A model generated the notes under the pieces. That model was not told where the DNA came from. It was given only the letters and a program-made list of their open reading frames with translations, and searched no databases. 51,503 nt of DNA from contig QWII01000070.1 of assembly GCA_021405325.1 (NCBI GenBank), forward strand, positions 1 to 51,503. The letters run 5' to 3'. Source of the stretch: Caldilinea sp. CFX5. Lineage in GTDB: Bacteria; Chloroflexota; Anaerolineae; Caldilineales; Caldilineaceae. Position numbers and translations under genes: made by a program. Below, one piece after another: positions 17,727 through 25,660 of this stretch (position 1 is its first letter; the number at the start of each line of letters is the position of its first letter).

Positions 17727-19169
17727 TTACCCAGGATACATATTCGGTGTCCGGGCGTAAAGATCCTCTAACTCCTTCTGTAACCCATCCAATGCCTCTT
17801 GGGGCGTCATTTCAAAGTTCATCGCGCGTCCGGTATAGGCCGTATAGAGAGTCGTCATCGGGTTGGAGACGGGCGGGGCCGGGATGGGCGCTGTATCGGG
17901 ATGTTCATCCAACGTATTGTAAAAGACCTCCCAGTGTTTGGGACCGGTGCCGGCATATTTTTCGGCAGTCATCACCGAGCGCCGCGGCGGCGTGGTTGTG
18001 TTCTCGATCATGCGCTTATCCAGAGCCAAGGCTTCGAGACTCACGGAGAACTTCTGGAAGGCCCAGCCCTCTTCCTTAAACTTGGAATCTTTGAAGATAA
18101 AATAGCCGCCGGAGCCAAATTGATGGCGCTGCGACTGCCAGCGTGGGAAGAGTTGTACATCAAAGGTGTCCGGGGCCATCCCGGCGTTAAAGAGGCCGCC
18201 GGCCCAGAATGCGCCGGCCGGCGTCATCCCCAGTTTGCCGGCAGTGAAAAAGCCCTGTAAGGTGGCGCCGCCGCCCAATTCGATGGCGGGCGCCACTCCC
18301 TCTTTGGTCATCTCCACCATAAAAGAGAGCGCTTCGACATTGGCCGGGTCATTGGCCTTGGGCGCCAGCCAACGCCAGCCGCCGCCCCGCCCTTCCGCCG
18401 CCGGATCATCGGCATAGAATTTGCTCCAGAACCATTCACCGCCGGGCGCTCGCTCCTCGGTCAATAGATTGCTGCCATTGACAAAGATCCACGGCGTCCA
18501 ACTGCCCCACAGACGATTAGTCCACGCATAGCCGAAGACATCGGTTTCGCCGCCGGCATTCTTCTTGGTGATGGCTTTGGCGATCTCATAGAAATTTTCC
18601 ATGGTCCAATCCGCCGCCGGATGGTCGTAGCCCGCTTCGGCAAAGAGCGCTGTGTTGTAAAACATATTGGCGGCATTCCACCGCTCGCAGATCTGGTAGA
18701 GATGCCCTTCGTAGAACATCGCCTCAATCAGGGCCGGGTGGACATCGGCGAAATACTCCGCTAGATCCGCCTCATCACGCAGCACCCAGTCGTCAATGGG
18801 CACGGCCAGCCCCTGCCCGGCGTAGAGTTGGGTCGCTTCCGTGGCGGCATTGCCCAAATCAAAGGCTTGGCCGGCGGCCACCATCGAGAGAATCTTGCTG
18901 GCGACCTCCTCGTGGTCGATCCCGGTGACGCTGATGAACTCGATTTCAATGTTGGCGTTGTGTTCATGAAAACGCTCGGCGATGGCGCCTACTACGTCAG
19001 GGTTATTCTGCACACGCAAGATCACAGCCTCGGCGCTGGGAGCGGAGCCGGCAGCCGGTGCGGCATTCGGCGCGCCCGGCGCCACACAGGCCGCTAACGC
19101 CAGGGTAGAGGCGCCCGCACCCGCAATACGTAAAAAATGGCGGCGGCTAATGGTTTGTTGTTGGAACAT
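17727..19169 (-). CDS. Extracellular sugar-binding lipoprotein (ABC family 1), operon D
   Basis: Receptor of the operon D importer, 480 residues. The export signal is twin-arginine (ISRRHFLRI, residues 7-15) with lipobox ALAAC, followed by an A/P-rich linker. The mature part has the family pattern, including FDLGNAATEATQLYAGQGLA and, towards the C-terminus, EALDGLQKELEDLYARTPN. GGAGAAG lies upstream of the ATG. It follows the propeller glycosidase at 19269 in the same direction. The flanking GH32-type enzymes suggest a fructose-containing ligand, which is an inference from context only. Confidence 0.9.
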   Translation of the reverse strand: MFQQQTISRRHFLRIAGAGASTLALAACVAPGAPNAAPAAGSAPSAEAVILRVQNNPDVVGAIAERFHEHNANIEIEFISVTGIDHEEVASKILSMVAAGQAFDLGNAATEATQLYAGQGLAVPIDDWVLRDEADLAEYFADVHPALIEAMFYEGHLYQICERWNAANMFYNTALFAEAGYDHPAADWTMENFYEIAKAITKKNAGGETDVFGYAWTNRLWGSWTPWIFVNGSNLLTEERAPGGEWFWSKFYADDPAAEGRGGGWRWLAPKANDPANVEALSFMVEMTKEGVAPAIELGGGATLQGFFTAGKLGMTPAGAFWAGGLFNAGMAPDTFDVQLFPRWQSQRHQFGSGGYFIFKDSKFKEEGWAFQKFSVSLEALALDKRMIENTTTPPRRSVMTAEKYAGTGPKHWEVFYNTLDEHPDTAPIPAPPVSNPMTTLYTAYTGRAMNFEMTPQEALDGLQKELEDLYARTPNMYPG

Positions 19170-19268
19170 GATCTTCTCCTTTTTGACTCATTGGTGAGTA
19201 GTCTATGGTAGCTTCAGTGCAAACAGCGTTGGACGCCGGCAAACGACAAAGCAGCCGGCGCCCTATGG

Positions 19269-20741
19269 CTAGAGTGACATCTCCCATGCACACACCTGGC
19301 CCACTGTCGCCACACCGGCCTCAATCACAAAACCCAGCCGACCGCCGGGCGCATGAGACAGGGTATAGCACTGGATGAGTTCATCGTTGACGTACAACTC
19401 GGCGTGACCAGTGCGCACCAGCAGGCGCCAGCGCATGGGCTGGTTGAGGACAAAGGGCAGCGGCTTGCCATCTTCTGGTTTGAAAGCGTAGCCGTCATAG
19501 GGGCCAACCTGTAGCCGGCCATCGTTTTGCGTCAGCAGGATCGTGCCGCGATAGGCTGCCTCCCCTTCGATAAACAAGCCGACGCCGCAGAGCGGGCCAG
19601 TGGCGGCCGTCACGGTGATCTCCGCTTCCAGGATGACCCCGCGGGCAGTGTTGTATTTGACCGGCAAGATCGCTACGCCCCCGGCCGCCGCCTGCAACTG
19701 GAGTTGTCCGGCCTGATAAATGCAATCTTCGGGCAACAGCCGGTGCAACTGGCAATGGTCTAACACGACCGGCTGGGTTGGGCCTTTGAGCGCCTCATTG
19801 CCAGCCCACCACTGCAACGCGAGGATGCCGGACGCATCACAGTGGACTTGTTTGAGCGGCGCAAAATAAATATCCTGCGGGCTATCCACTTGCCAGCGGC
19901 GCGGTACGGTGTGATGATTGAGCAACAAGGTGTCGCCACAGCGGTAGAAGCGGGCAAAATAGGTGTGCAAGTTGGGGCTGCTGCCCAGCAAGAGGGGCTG
20001 GCGCGGATCCAGCCGGTAGGGACCACTCTGCTGGTCGGCGGCGAGGACAAACATGCCGCCTTCACCAGCGGGCAGGCGCGACAAGTGACGAGCGCCCAGC
20101 GGCATCGACCCGACCCCCAACAACATATAGTGGCGGCCGGCGATTGGCTCGACGGCGCCCACCTCTACATGGTCGCCCCACAGCCCGGTTTCGATGACCG
20201 GCGGCGCGGCGTGAAAGTGGCGACCATCCGCCGAAACAACACACCCCGCCGTGCCACAGAGGCCGGGCGGCCCATCCTTGGCGACGGCTGTCAAAAAGCC
20301 GATATAGCCAGGGCCATCAGACCGTGGCAAGACCCAAATGCAATCCCACCGTTGGCTGCCAAAGCGGGTGGTGCCGGCATACCAGCGCGGGTCGGCCAGG
20401 GAGAGGTAATCGGCATCGGGCAGGCGACGCCAATGGAGCAGATCGGTCGATTCAGCAAAGGAAATCGACTGATCGCCGTTGCGCTCTTCCGAAAAGTTGA
20501 GCATAAAGTGATCGCCCATGCGCCAGACCATCCCCGTGCCCAGCCAGACGGCATCGGGCGCTTTGTGAATGATCGGGCCATGATCGACAAAATGGACGCC
20601 ATCCGTTGACACGGCGACGCTCATGCCGTCCCAGCGTGCATCGGCGCGCGAATTGTGCAGATAAAAGAGATAATGTTGGCCTTCGTGATAGTAGAGCCAG
20701 GTGTCCCACATACGGGCGACGATAGCCGGTTTGAAGATCAT
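19269..20741 (-). CDS. GH32/GH43-superfamily beta-propeller glycosidase
   Basis: About 490 residues without a signal peptide. The N-terminal five-bladed propeller shows MWDTWLYYHEGQHYLFYLHN (residues 11-30; D13 in the nucleophile position), RWDCIWVLPR (D133, stabiliser position) and HVEVGAVEPI (E193, candidate acid/base). The C-terminal ~150 residues are a GH32C-like beta-sandwich with LYVNDELIQCYTL and a final GRLGFVIEAG. This fits clan GH-J (GH32/GH68) or the neighbouring GH43 branch. AGGAA lies seven bases before the ATG. It is the first gene of operon D, divergent from the toxin-antitoxin pair, and functionally matches the GH32 enzyme at the other end of the operon. Confidence 0.72.
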   Translation of the reverse strand: MIFKPAIVARMWDTWLYYHEGQHYLFYLHNSRADARWDGMSVAVSTDGVHFVDHGPIIHKAPDAVWLGTGMVWRMGDHFMLNFSEERNGDQSISFAESTDLLHWRRLPDADYLSLADPRWYAGTTRFGSQRWDCIWVLPRSDGPGYIGFLTAVAKDGPPGLCGTAGCVVSADGRHFHAAPPVIETGLWGDHVEVGAVEPIAGRHYMLLGVGSMPLGARHLSRLPAGEGGMFVLAADQQSGPYRLDPRQPLLLGSSPNLHTYFARFYRCGDTLLLNHHTVPRRWQVDSPQDIYFAPLKQVHCDASGILALQWWAGNEALKGPTQPVVLDHCQLHRLLPEDCIYQAGQLQLQAAAGGVAILPVKYNTARGVILEAEITVTAATGPLCGVGLFIEGEAAYRGTILLTQNDGRLQVGPYDGYAFKPEDGKPLPFVLNQPMRWRLLVRTGHAELYVNDELIQCYTLSHAPGGRLGFVIEAGVATVGQVCAWEMSL

Positions 20742-20799
20742 GACTGGTTCCTTTGGTTAATTTTGTTCAAAATCGCATTCAATTCGTTTCTCCCGCTCA

Positions 20800-20828
20800 T
20801 TGCGATCATTTCGTTTGTATGGTATAGT
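20800..20828 (+). promoter_or_regulatory. Candidate sigma70-type promoter of the toxin-antitoxin pair
   Basis: TTGCGA (20800-20805), a 17-base spacer and TATAGT (20823-20828) lie just upstream of the antitoxin ATG at 20858, with GGAAAGGAAGG between. The short leader is usual for an autoregulated antitoxin operon. Confidence 0.5.
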
Positions 20829-20857
20829 TAAGCATCAATGGAAAGGAAGGACTTGCC

Positions 20858-21322
20858 ATGCACACACGCCACTTACACACCATTCCGGCAGCGACATCTA
20901 GCGAAAGCGATGCACTGCTTGCGCAGGCTAGTAGCAGCCGTCTGGCGCCACTAGTCGGCAAAGCTACAAAATATCAGTTACAAATTCTCGTTAATGGCGA
21001 ACCAAGCGAGGTGCTTACTGTGCCGGCGGCAGCGTTACACTTGCTGGTGCAAATTCTCACCGAGATGGCGCAGGGTAATGCCGTAACGGTAATGCCCATG
21101 CAAGCCGAACTTACTACGCAACAGGCGGTTGATATCTTGAATGTCTCACGACCTTTTTTGATGCAACTCCTAGAAAATGGTGTAATCCCCTTCCATAAAG
21201 TTGGCACGCGTCGCCGTCTCCGTTTACACGATGTAATGGCCTACAAACAACGGCGCTATGCTGTGCGATCCGCTACGCTTGATGAACTTGCCGCCTATGA
21301 TCAAGAACTGGGCCTTGAATAA
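20858..21322 (+). CDS. HTH (excisionase/MerR-like) DNA-binding antitoxin
   Basis: The 154-residue protein has a C-terminal helix-turn-helix of the excisionase type at about residues 85-133: LTTQQAVDILNVSRPFLMQL, then IPFHKVGTRRRLRLHDVMAY. In this family the fold binds DNA through a winged helix. The N-terminal 80 residues probably mediate dimerisation or toxin contact. The stop codon is three bases before the PIN gene, and the pairing of this antitoxin type with a PIN protein is common in bacterial toxin-antitoxin loci. The protein should neutralise the toxin and repress its own promoter. The pair stands alone on the plus strand between two minus-strand sugar loci and appears less GC-rich than its neighbours, which suggests acquisition. 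Confidence 0.8.
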   Translation: MHTRHLHTIPAATSSESDALLAQASSSRLAPLVGKATKYQLQILVNGEPSEVLTVPAAALHLLVQILTEMAQGNAVTVMPMQAELTTQQAVDILNVSRPFLMQLLENGVIPFHKVGTRRRLRLHDVMAYKQRRYAVRSATLDELAAYDQELGLE

Positions 21323-21325
21323 CCA

Positions 21326-21895
21326 ATGGCGCCATTGACTGCGTTTCTGGATGCGAATGTTCTCTATCCGGCAGGTCTCCGCAATCTACTCTTACGCCTT
21401 GCTACTCAGGGCTTGTTTCAGGCAAAGTGGTCGGCTAGCGTGCATGAAGAATGGATACGCAATGTGCTGGCCGATCGCCCACAGATTACACATGCTATGC
21501 TGGAACGCACACGTCAGTTGATGGATGCCAATGTCGAGGACAGCCTTGTCCAGGACTATGAAACGTTGGCCCATCAGTTGACATTACCCGACCCTGATGA
21601 TCGCCATGTGTTAGCGGCGGCCATTGTTGGCAAAGCCGATCTGATCGTTACCTTTAATTTGCGTGACTTTCCCGCTACAGCGCTGCATCCGTATCACATT
21701 GAAGCACAACATCCTGACCTCTTTATTATTCGTTTGATGGAAATGGATATGGCCAATGTTTGCGTTGCGGCCAGCAAGCATCGCCTGAGCCTCCAAAACC
21801 CGCCTAAAAGAGTCCACGATTACCTTGCTTCACTAGAACGACATGGGTTAAGCCGAACTGTTGCCCGCTTGCGTGAGTACGCATCGTTAATTTAA
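21326..21895 (+). CDS. PIN-domain ribonuclease toxin (VapC-like)
   Basis: The 189-residue protein has the PIN acidic set: D9 in AFLDANVLYPAGL, E41/E42 in SVHEEWIRNV, D89-D92 in LPDPDDRHVLAAAI, and D114 in TFNLRDFPATAL. These would bind magnesium for RNA cleavage. The length and the LPDPDDRHVLAAA block fit the PIN_3-type branch. It starts three bases after the antitoxin stop, so translation is probably coupled. Its last four bases overlap the convergent GH5-like gene (stop codons at 21893-21895 and 21892-21894). Function as a toxin is inferred from family and pairing. Confidence 0.82.
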   Translation: MAPLTAFLDANVLYPAGLRNLLLRLATQGLFQAKWSASVHEEWIRNVLADRPQITHAMLERTRQLMDANVEDSLVQDYETLAHQLTLPDPDDRHVLAAAIVGKADLIVTFNLRDFPATALHPYHIEAQHPDLFIIRLMEMDMANVCVAASKHRLSLQNPPKRVHDYLASLERHGLSRTVARLREYASLI

Positions 21896-23106
21896 TTGAT
21901 AGACAGGCGTTTCAAACTTTCAGCCCACAGCACCAATAAACGACAAAGTTCAGCGCGGTTAGCGCCGTTCTCTGCGCCCAAGGCCAACACCTGGACGCTG
22001 GGCGGCGCAACCATAGGGACAAGTTCGCCGCTTTCCAACAAATTGGCGATGGTTTCCAAGAGGTGCAGCCCTTCGGCATAGTCGCCCGCGGCGCTGCCCA
22101 GCCACGCCTGGCTCTGGGTCAACACACGAGTAGCAGCGCCCTCTTTATCCACATTGGGCGGGACAAGCGCACCGCTGCGCTTGCGGAAAAAGCCCTGGAT
22201 GGCAGCCACAATGCTGGGGTCGCGTACCGTGCCATCGGGGTAGACAACGCCGTGAATGTCCCGCCAGCGGCTGACGCCGATCATCAACTCCCACAGATAC
22301 CAGCCCATGCCGTTTTGTTGAAAGATTTCTAACGCGACATCATAGGGATTCGCCCGCGCCAGACAGGCGATTTCGGAGACAAAGATCGGCTTCTGGTACT
22401 GTTGCGCAAAGCCCAGCGCCTCGTCGATCTGGGCGCGAATGGCGCTACGGGTGGCCCGGTAATCATGATAGGAAAGCACATCGACCTGTGCGCCAACTGC
22501 GGGTAGCTCTTTGGCATAGGCCACGCCGACGGTGATCGGGTGGTGTGGGTCGAGTCGTTTCATCACCCCACAAAAGTGGCGCACAAAGCTCCAGATGGTC
22601 TGGATACGCTGTTCACGGTTCGGCGCGTCCGCGCGGATCCAGGAAGTGATCGTTGGCTCGTTCATCACATCCCAGAGCAGCAGCCCCGGTTCCGTGCCGA
22701 GCGTTGCCACCAGATCGCGACAATAGGCTTCCCCCGCCGGCCAGAACGCGGGGCCGAGTCGTTGCACGCCCGGATTGGGAATCCACTTGTTTTCGGTCGT
22801 TTCGTAGGTGGGCGCCGTTTCATCGAAACAGGAGTCCCAGATCACCGGCATGACGCTAATGCCACGGGCGTGGGCGGCGCGCACAAAATGGCGCAGCCGC
22901 GCCAGAAAGGCCGCCGGTTCGCGCTCATAGACCACATAGGCCAGAAAAGGGCGCACGCTGTTGAGACCCAGCCGTTGGGCATAGGTCAACTCCCGCTCGA
23001 CCAGCGCGGCGTCGTAGTCGCGCCAGAAGGCAATGTCGTTGGCGGCCGTACTCGGCGTATAGTTGAAGCCACGTAGGTGGCGATAAGGGGCGCAATAATC
23101 GATCAT
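21892..23106 (-). CDS. GH5-like (clan GH-A) glycoside hydrolase
   Basis: The 404-residue TIM-barrel protein has no signal peptide, so it probably acts on an imported oligosaccharide. The N-terminus HLRGFNYTPS, the strand VRPFLAY, the acid/base motif LLLWDVMNEP (E150) and the nucleophile motif KPIFVSEIACLA (E245), with SYHDYRA between, match the (beta/alpha)8 clan GH-A arrangement of GH5 and related families. A C-terminal helical tail of about 80 residues (LESGELVPMV onward) is not part of the barrel and is unassigned. The ATG overlaps the permease stop by four bases (ATGA), so it is translationally coupled to the transporter of cluster F. Confidence 0.75.
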   Translation of the reverse strand: MIDYCAPYRHLRGFNYTPSTAANDIAFWRDYDAALVERELTYAQRLGLNSVRPFLAYVVYEREPAAFLARLRHFVRAAHARGISVMPVIWDSCFDETAPTYETTENKWIPNPGVQRLGPAFWPAGEAYCRDLVATLGTEPGLLLWDVMNEPTITSWIRADAPNREQRIQTIWSFVRHFCGVMKRLDPHHPITVGVAYAKELPAVGAQVDVLSYHDYRATRSAIRAQIDEALGFAQQYQKPIFVSEIACLARANPYDVALEIFQQNGMGWYLWELMIGVSRWRDIHGVVYPDGTVRDPSIVAAIQGFFRKRSGALVPPNVDKEGAATRVLTQSQAWLGSAAGDYAEGLHLLETIANLLESGELVPMVAPPSVQVLALGAENGANRAELCRLLVLWAESLKRLSIN

Positions 23107-23993
23107 ACCTTGATGCCTGATTCCATTAATCCTTCAACATAGAACTTGCCAAGGATGAAAAATAAGATGACCAGGGGCAGTGAGGCCAGCACATAACCGG
23201 CAAAGAGCGGTCCCCCAGCGCCAAAATCGACCCCGTCGTTGGTGATGCGCGACAATTTGTAAAGCCCCACCGAAATCACCTGGAGGCTGGCGTCGCTGAT
23301 CGTCACCAACGGCCAGAGAAAGGAGTTCCACGACTCGATGAAATTGAGGACGGCCAACGTTGCCAGCCCCGGCAAACTCAGCGGCAAGGTGATATGCCAG
23401 ATGAGCGACCAGACGCCGGCGCCGTCACAGCGCGCCGATTCAAAGAGTTCTTCGGGAATGCCGGTGATAAAGGCGCGCAGCAAAAAGATGCCAAAGATCG
23501 GCCCGCCGGCGATGTTGGGAATAATGAGCGCCCAGCGTGAATTGAGCAGCCCCAGATCGTTGTAGAGCATATATGCCGGGATAAAAGAGAGGACCCACGG
23601 CACCATCAGCAGCGAGATGATAGCATAGTAGAGCGGCTCGCGCAGCGGAAAACGCATCCGCGCAAAGACATAGCCGCCGATCAGCGACAGCAAAAGGACG
23701 CCCGCCAATCCCACCACCGCCACCAGCAGCGTATTCCACATAAAGGCGTCGATAACCTGCCAGGAGGCGGTATAGTTACTGCCACGCAACGGCAGACTCA
23801 GGCTCCAGCGCTCCCACCGATACTGCAAACCATTCTTGAATGAAAGCAAGAGCATCAGATAAGTCGGGATCAGCGAGAGAAGCAGCAAAATGACGATGGT
23901 GAGATGCAGCCCCACTTGTCCCACCGCCCAACCCTGGCGCGGCGCCATCTTCCTGGTCATGCGCTGCGCTATTGCTCGATCAACCATTGCCAT
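23103..23993 (-). CDS. Sugar ABC transporter permease, MalG type
   Basis: Inner-membrane subunit, about 296 residues, six membrane segments starting LTIVILLLLSLIPTYLML. The EAA loop is present with E-S-A in place of E-A-A (ESARCDGAGVWSLIWHI). The C-terminus reads GLMESGIKV. I place the start at ATG 23993, six bases after GAGGAG; a Met codon 18 bases upstream lacks such spacing. It overlaps the GH5-like gene by four bases. It partners with the permease at 24175-25161. Confidence 0.92.
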   Translation of the reverse strand: MAMVDRAIAQRMTRKMAPRQGWAVGQVGLHLTIVILLLLSLIPTYLMLLLSFKNGLQYRWERWSLSLPLRGSNYTASWQVIDAFMWNTLLVAVVGLAGVLLLSLIGGYVFARMRFPLREPLYYAIISLLMVPWVLSFIPAYMLYNDLGLLNSRWALIIPNIAGGPIFGIFLLRAFITGIPEELFESARCDGAGVWSLIWHITLPLSLPGLATLAVLNFIESWNSFLWPLVTISDASLQVISVGLYKLSRITNDGVDFGAGGPLFAGYVLASLPLVILFFILGKFYVEGLMESGIKV

Positions 23994-24040
23994 ACGCCAC
24001 TCCTCATCCAAATCGCCCCTCGACTCAACTTTTTTAGTTT

Positions 24041-24103
24041 ACACAGATAGGGAGAAACACTGTTTTTATCCGTGCCGGGTGCCCCCTGGGCGCCTATCCG
24101 TGT
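24041..24103. repeat. 11-bp inverted repeat between permease genes
   Basis: acacagatagg (24041-24051) pairs with cctatccgtgt (24093-24103) with one mismatch. The segment between includes gccccctgggcgcctat, similar to the hairpin arm at 671-710. It lies in the 181-base gap between the two permease genes of cluster F. Confidence 0.5.
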
Positions 24104-24174
24104 ATACTTTCTTGTCGGTTTGAGGCGCAGCTTCGTTGGATCGTTACCCAAAATCTTAAATTCCTGCCCCACAC

Positions 24175-25161
24175 TCACCGCGCCAGCTCTTCATTCGTGG
24201 GCCGGATGCTGCGGTTGATGATGATCGTCCCCGTCATGGCGACAATAAAGAGCATCAAGCCGATGGCGGATGAGTAACCAAATTGCTGCCCGCGAAAGGC
24301 CGAGTGATACATGGAGAGACCCGGCACCATCGTTGCAAAACCGGGGCCGCCGTTGGTCAGCACGAGAATGTTTTGGAATGAGGTGATGGCATGGATCACC
24401 GCCAGAATCGCCAGGAGCCGCACCTGGCCTAAAACCAGCGGCAGGTCGATCTGGTAGAGCCGCCGCAACCCTGTGCAGCCATCGAGCGCGGCGGCTTCAT
24501 AGACCGATTTTGAGATCTGGCCCAATCCACCCAGGTAGATCAACGTGCCGACACCCCAGACCCAGGGAAAGCCTACAAACATAATGGCATAGAGGGCCGT
24601 CGCCGGTTCGCCAAGCCAGTTGTGCGCCAGCCCTTCCAACCCCAGCGTGCGCAGCAGATCATTGATCGGCCCCAACTGCGGGTCATACATCTTCTGCCAG
24701 AGCAGAATCGTCACAATGCCCGGCACCAACATGGGGATGATGACCAGCAGCCGGTAGAACTCTTTGGCCGCGGGCGAGCGCACAAAAAAGATCAACTCGG
24801 CCATTACAAACGGCACCACCACGCCGACCAGGAGACCAAAGCCGAGCAGTTTCACCATGTTGCCCAGTTCGGTTGGGGTCACGGCATAGCTAAAGTAGCT
24901 GGTAAAGTTTTCCAAACCGACATAGGTGGCCGGAATGCCGGGCCGCCACCGGTAGAAGGCGCGCACCAGGCCGAGCAGCGGCGGGTAGTAGCCAAAGACT
25001 ATGAGCAGAAAAAAGATCGGGGCGAGCAGTGCATAGGCTTGCCATGACCGCCGCATGGCCGTCCAGGTGCTGACACGCCTCTGCCCTGTGGCCGGCGCGG
25101 AAAGGGTGGGTCGAGCGCCGGGGTGGGTCGCTTCTTTTTTGGTTCGTTGCACAAAGGCCAT
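24175..25161 (-). CDS. Sugar ABC transporter permease, MalF type
   Basis: Inner-membrane subunit of 328 residues. After a basic leader the first membrane segment is SWQAYALLAPIFFLLIVFGY, then the periplasmic YVGLENFTSYFS segment. The EAA loop is intact (YEAAALDGCTGLRRLYQI) and the C-terminal LTNGGPGFATMV motif is typical. AGGA lies nine bases before the ATG. It follows the small Ig-like protein gene by 17 bases and precedes the MalG-type partner. No ATPase is encoded in cluster F. Confidence 0.93.
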   Translation of the reverse strand: MAFVQRTKKEATHPGARPTLSAPATGQRRVSTWTAMRRSWQAYALLAPIFFLLIVFGYYPPLLGLVRAFYRWRPGIPATYVGLENFTSYFSYAVTPTELGNMVKLLGFGLLVGVVVPFVMAELIFFVRSPAAKEFYRLLVIIPMLVPGIVTILLWQKMYDPQLGPINDLLRTLGLEGLAHNWLGEPATALYAIMFVGFPWVWGVGTLIYLGGLGQISKSVYEAAALDGCTGLRRLYQIDLPLVLGQVRLLAILAVIHAITSFQNILVLTNGGPGFATMVPGLSMYHSAFRGQQFGYSSAIGLMLFIVAMTGTIIINRSIRPTNEELAR

Positions 25162-25178
25162 GCCACTCGTCCTTACTA

Positions 25179-25622
25179 CTATTTCGTGTCACTGGTGAGC
25201 GGCGCCTGCACCGGCACCTCGATCAGAAAATGTTTGTCCACCTCAAACAGGCGCGCCACATTGATGTCAATCAGATGGATCACCGTCGGTTCGAGCAAGT
25301 CATAGGGGCCGGCGGCATTCGGGGTATAGGAAAATTGCGCCCGCCCCTCGGCATCGGTATAGGTCCATTGCGGGATAAAGTAGCCGCCCCCGCTCTCCAA
25401 CCAGGCTTGTAACAGCGTGTTGGCGCGCGGGCGACCATCTTCGGTAACGCGCACGGTTAGGACAATCGTATCTTTGCCATTGGCGATGACCTGCGGCGGA
25501 TCGAGTTGACCCTCGATCACAATGTTGTCCAGGCGCGCTTGGGCTTGCAGCCAATCAACACCCACAACGGCCAGCAAAATGCCAACGAGCGCCAGCGCCC
25601 ATAAGCGTCCGCGATGTGTCAT
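25179..25622 (-). CDS. Small membrane-anchored protein with bacterial Ig-like domain
   Basis: A 147-residue protein: a basic N-terminus (MTHRGR), one hydrophobic segment (LWALALVGILLAVVGVDWL, residues 7-25) that could be an anchor or signal peptide without a lipobox, and then one Ig-like domain of the Big_1/invasin kind. The domain reads IANGKDTIVLTVRVTEDGRP, then TYTDAEGRAQFSYTPNAAGP. It ends in a further strand pair up to EVPVQAP. The gene sits between the binding-protein gene and the first permease gene (38 and 17 bases away), with GAGGAG eleven bases before the ATG. It is clearly part of the importer operon. Such a gene is not a standard CUT1 component; a role in substrate capture or in docking the receptor is a guess. 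Confidence 0.7.
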   Translation of the reverse strand: MTHRGRLWALALVGILLAVVGVDWLQAQARLDNIVIEGQLDPPQVIANGKDTIVLTVRVTEDGRPRANTLLQAWLESGGGYFIPQWTYTDAEGRAQFSYTPNAAGPYDLLEPTVIHLIDINVARLFEVDKHFLIEVPVQAPLTSDTK

Positions 25623-25660
25623 AGCCGATTGATCTCCTCATGTCCTAGTGCGATTGAGCG

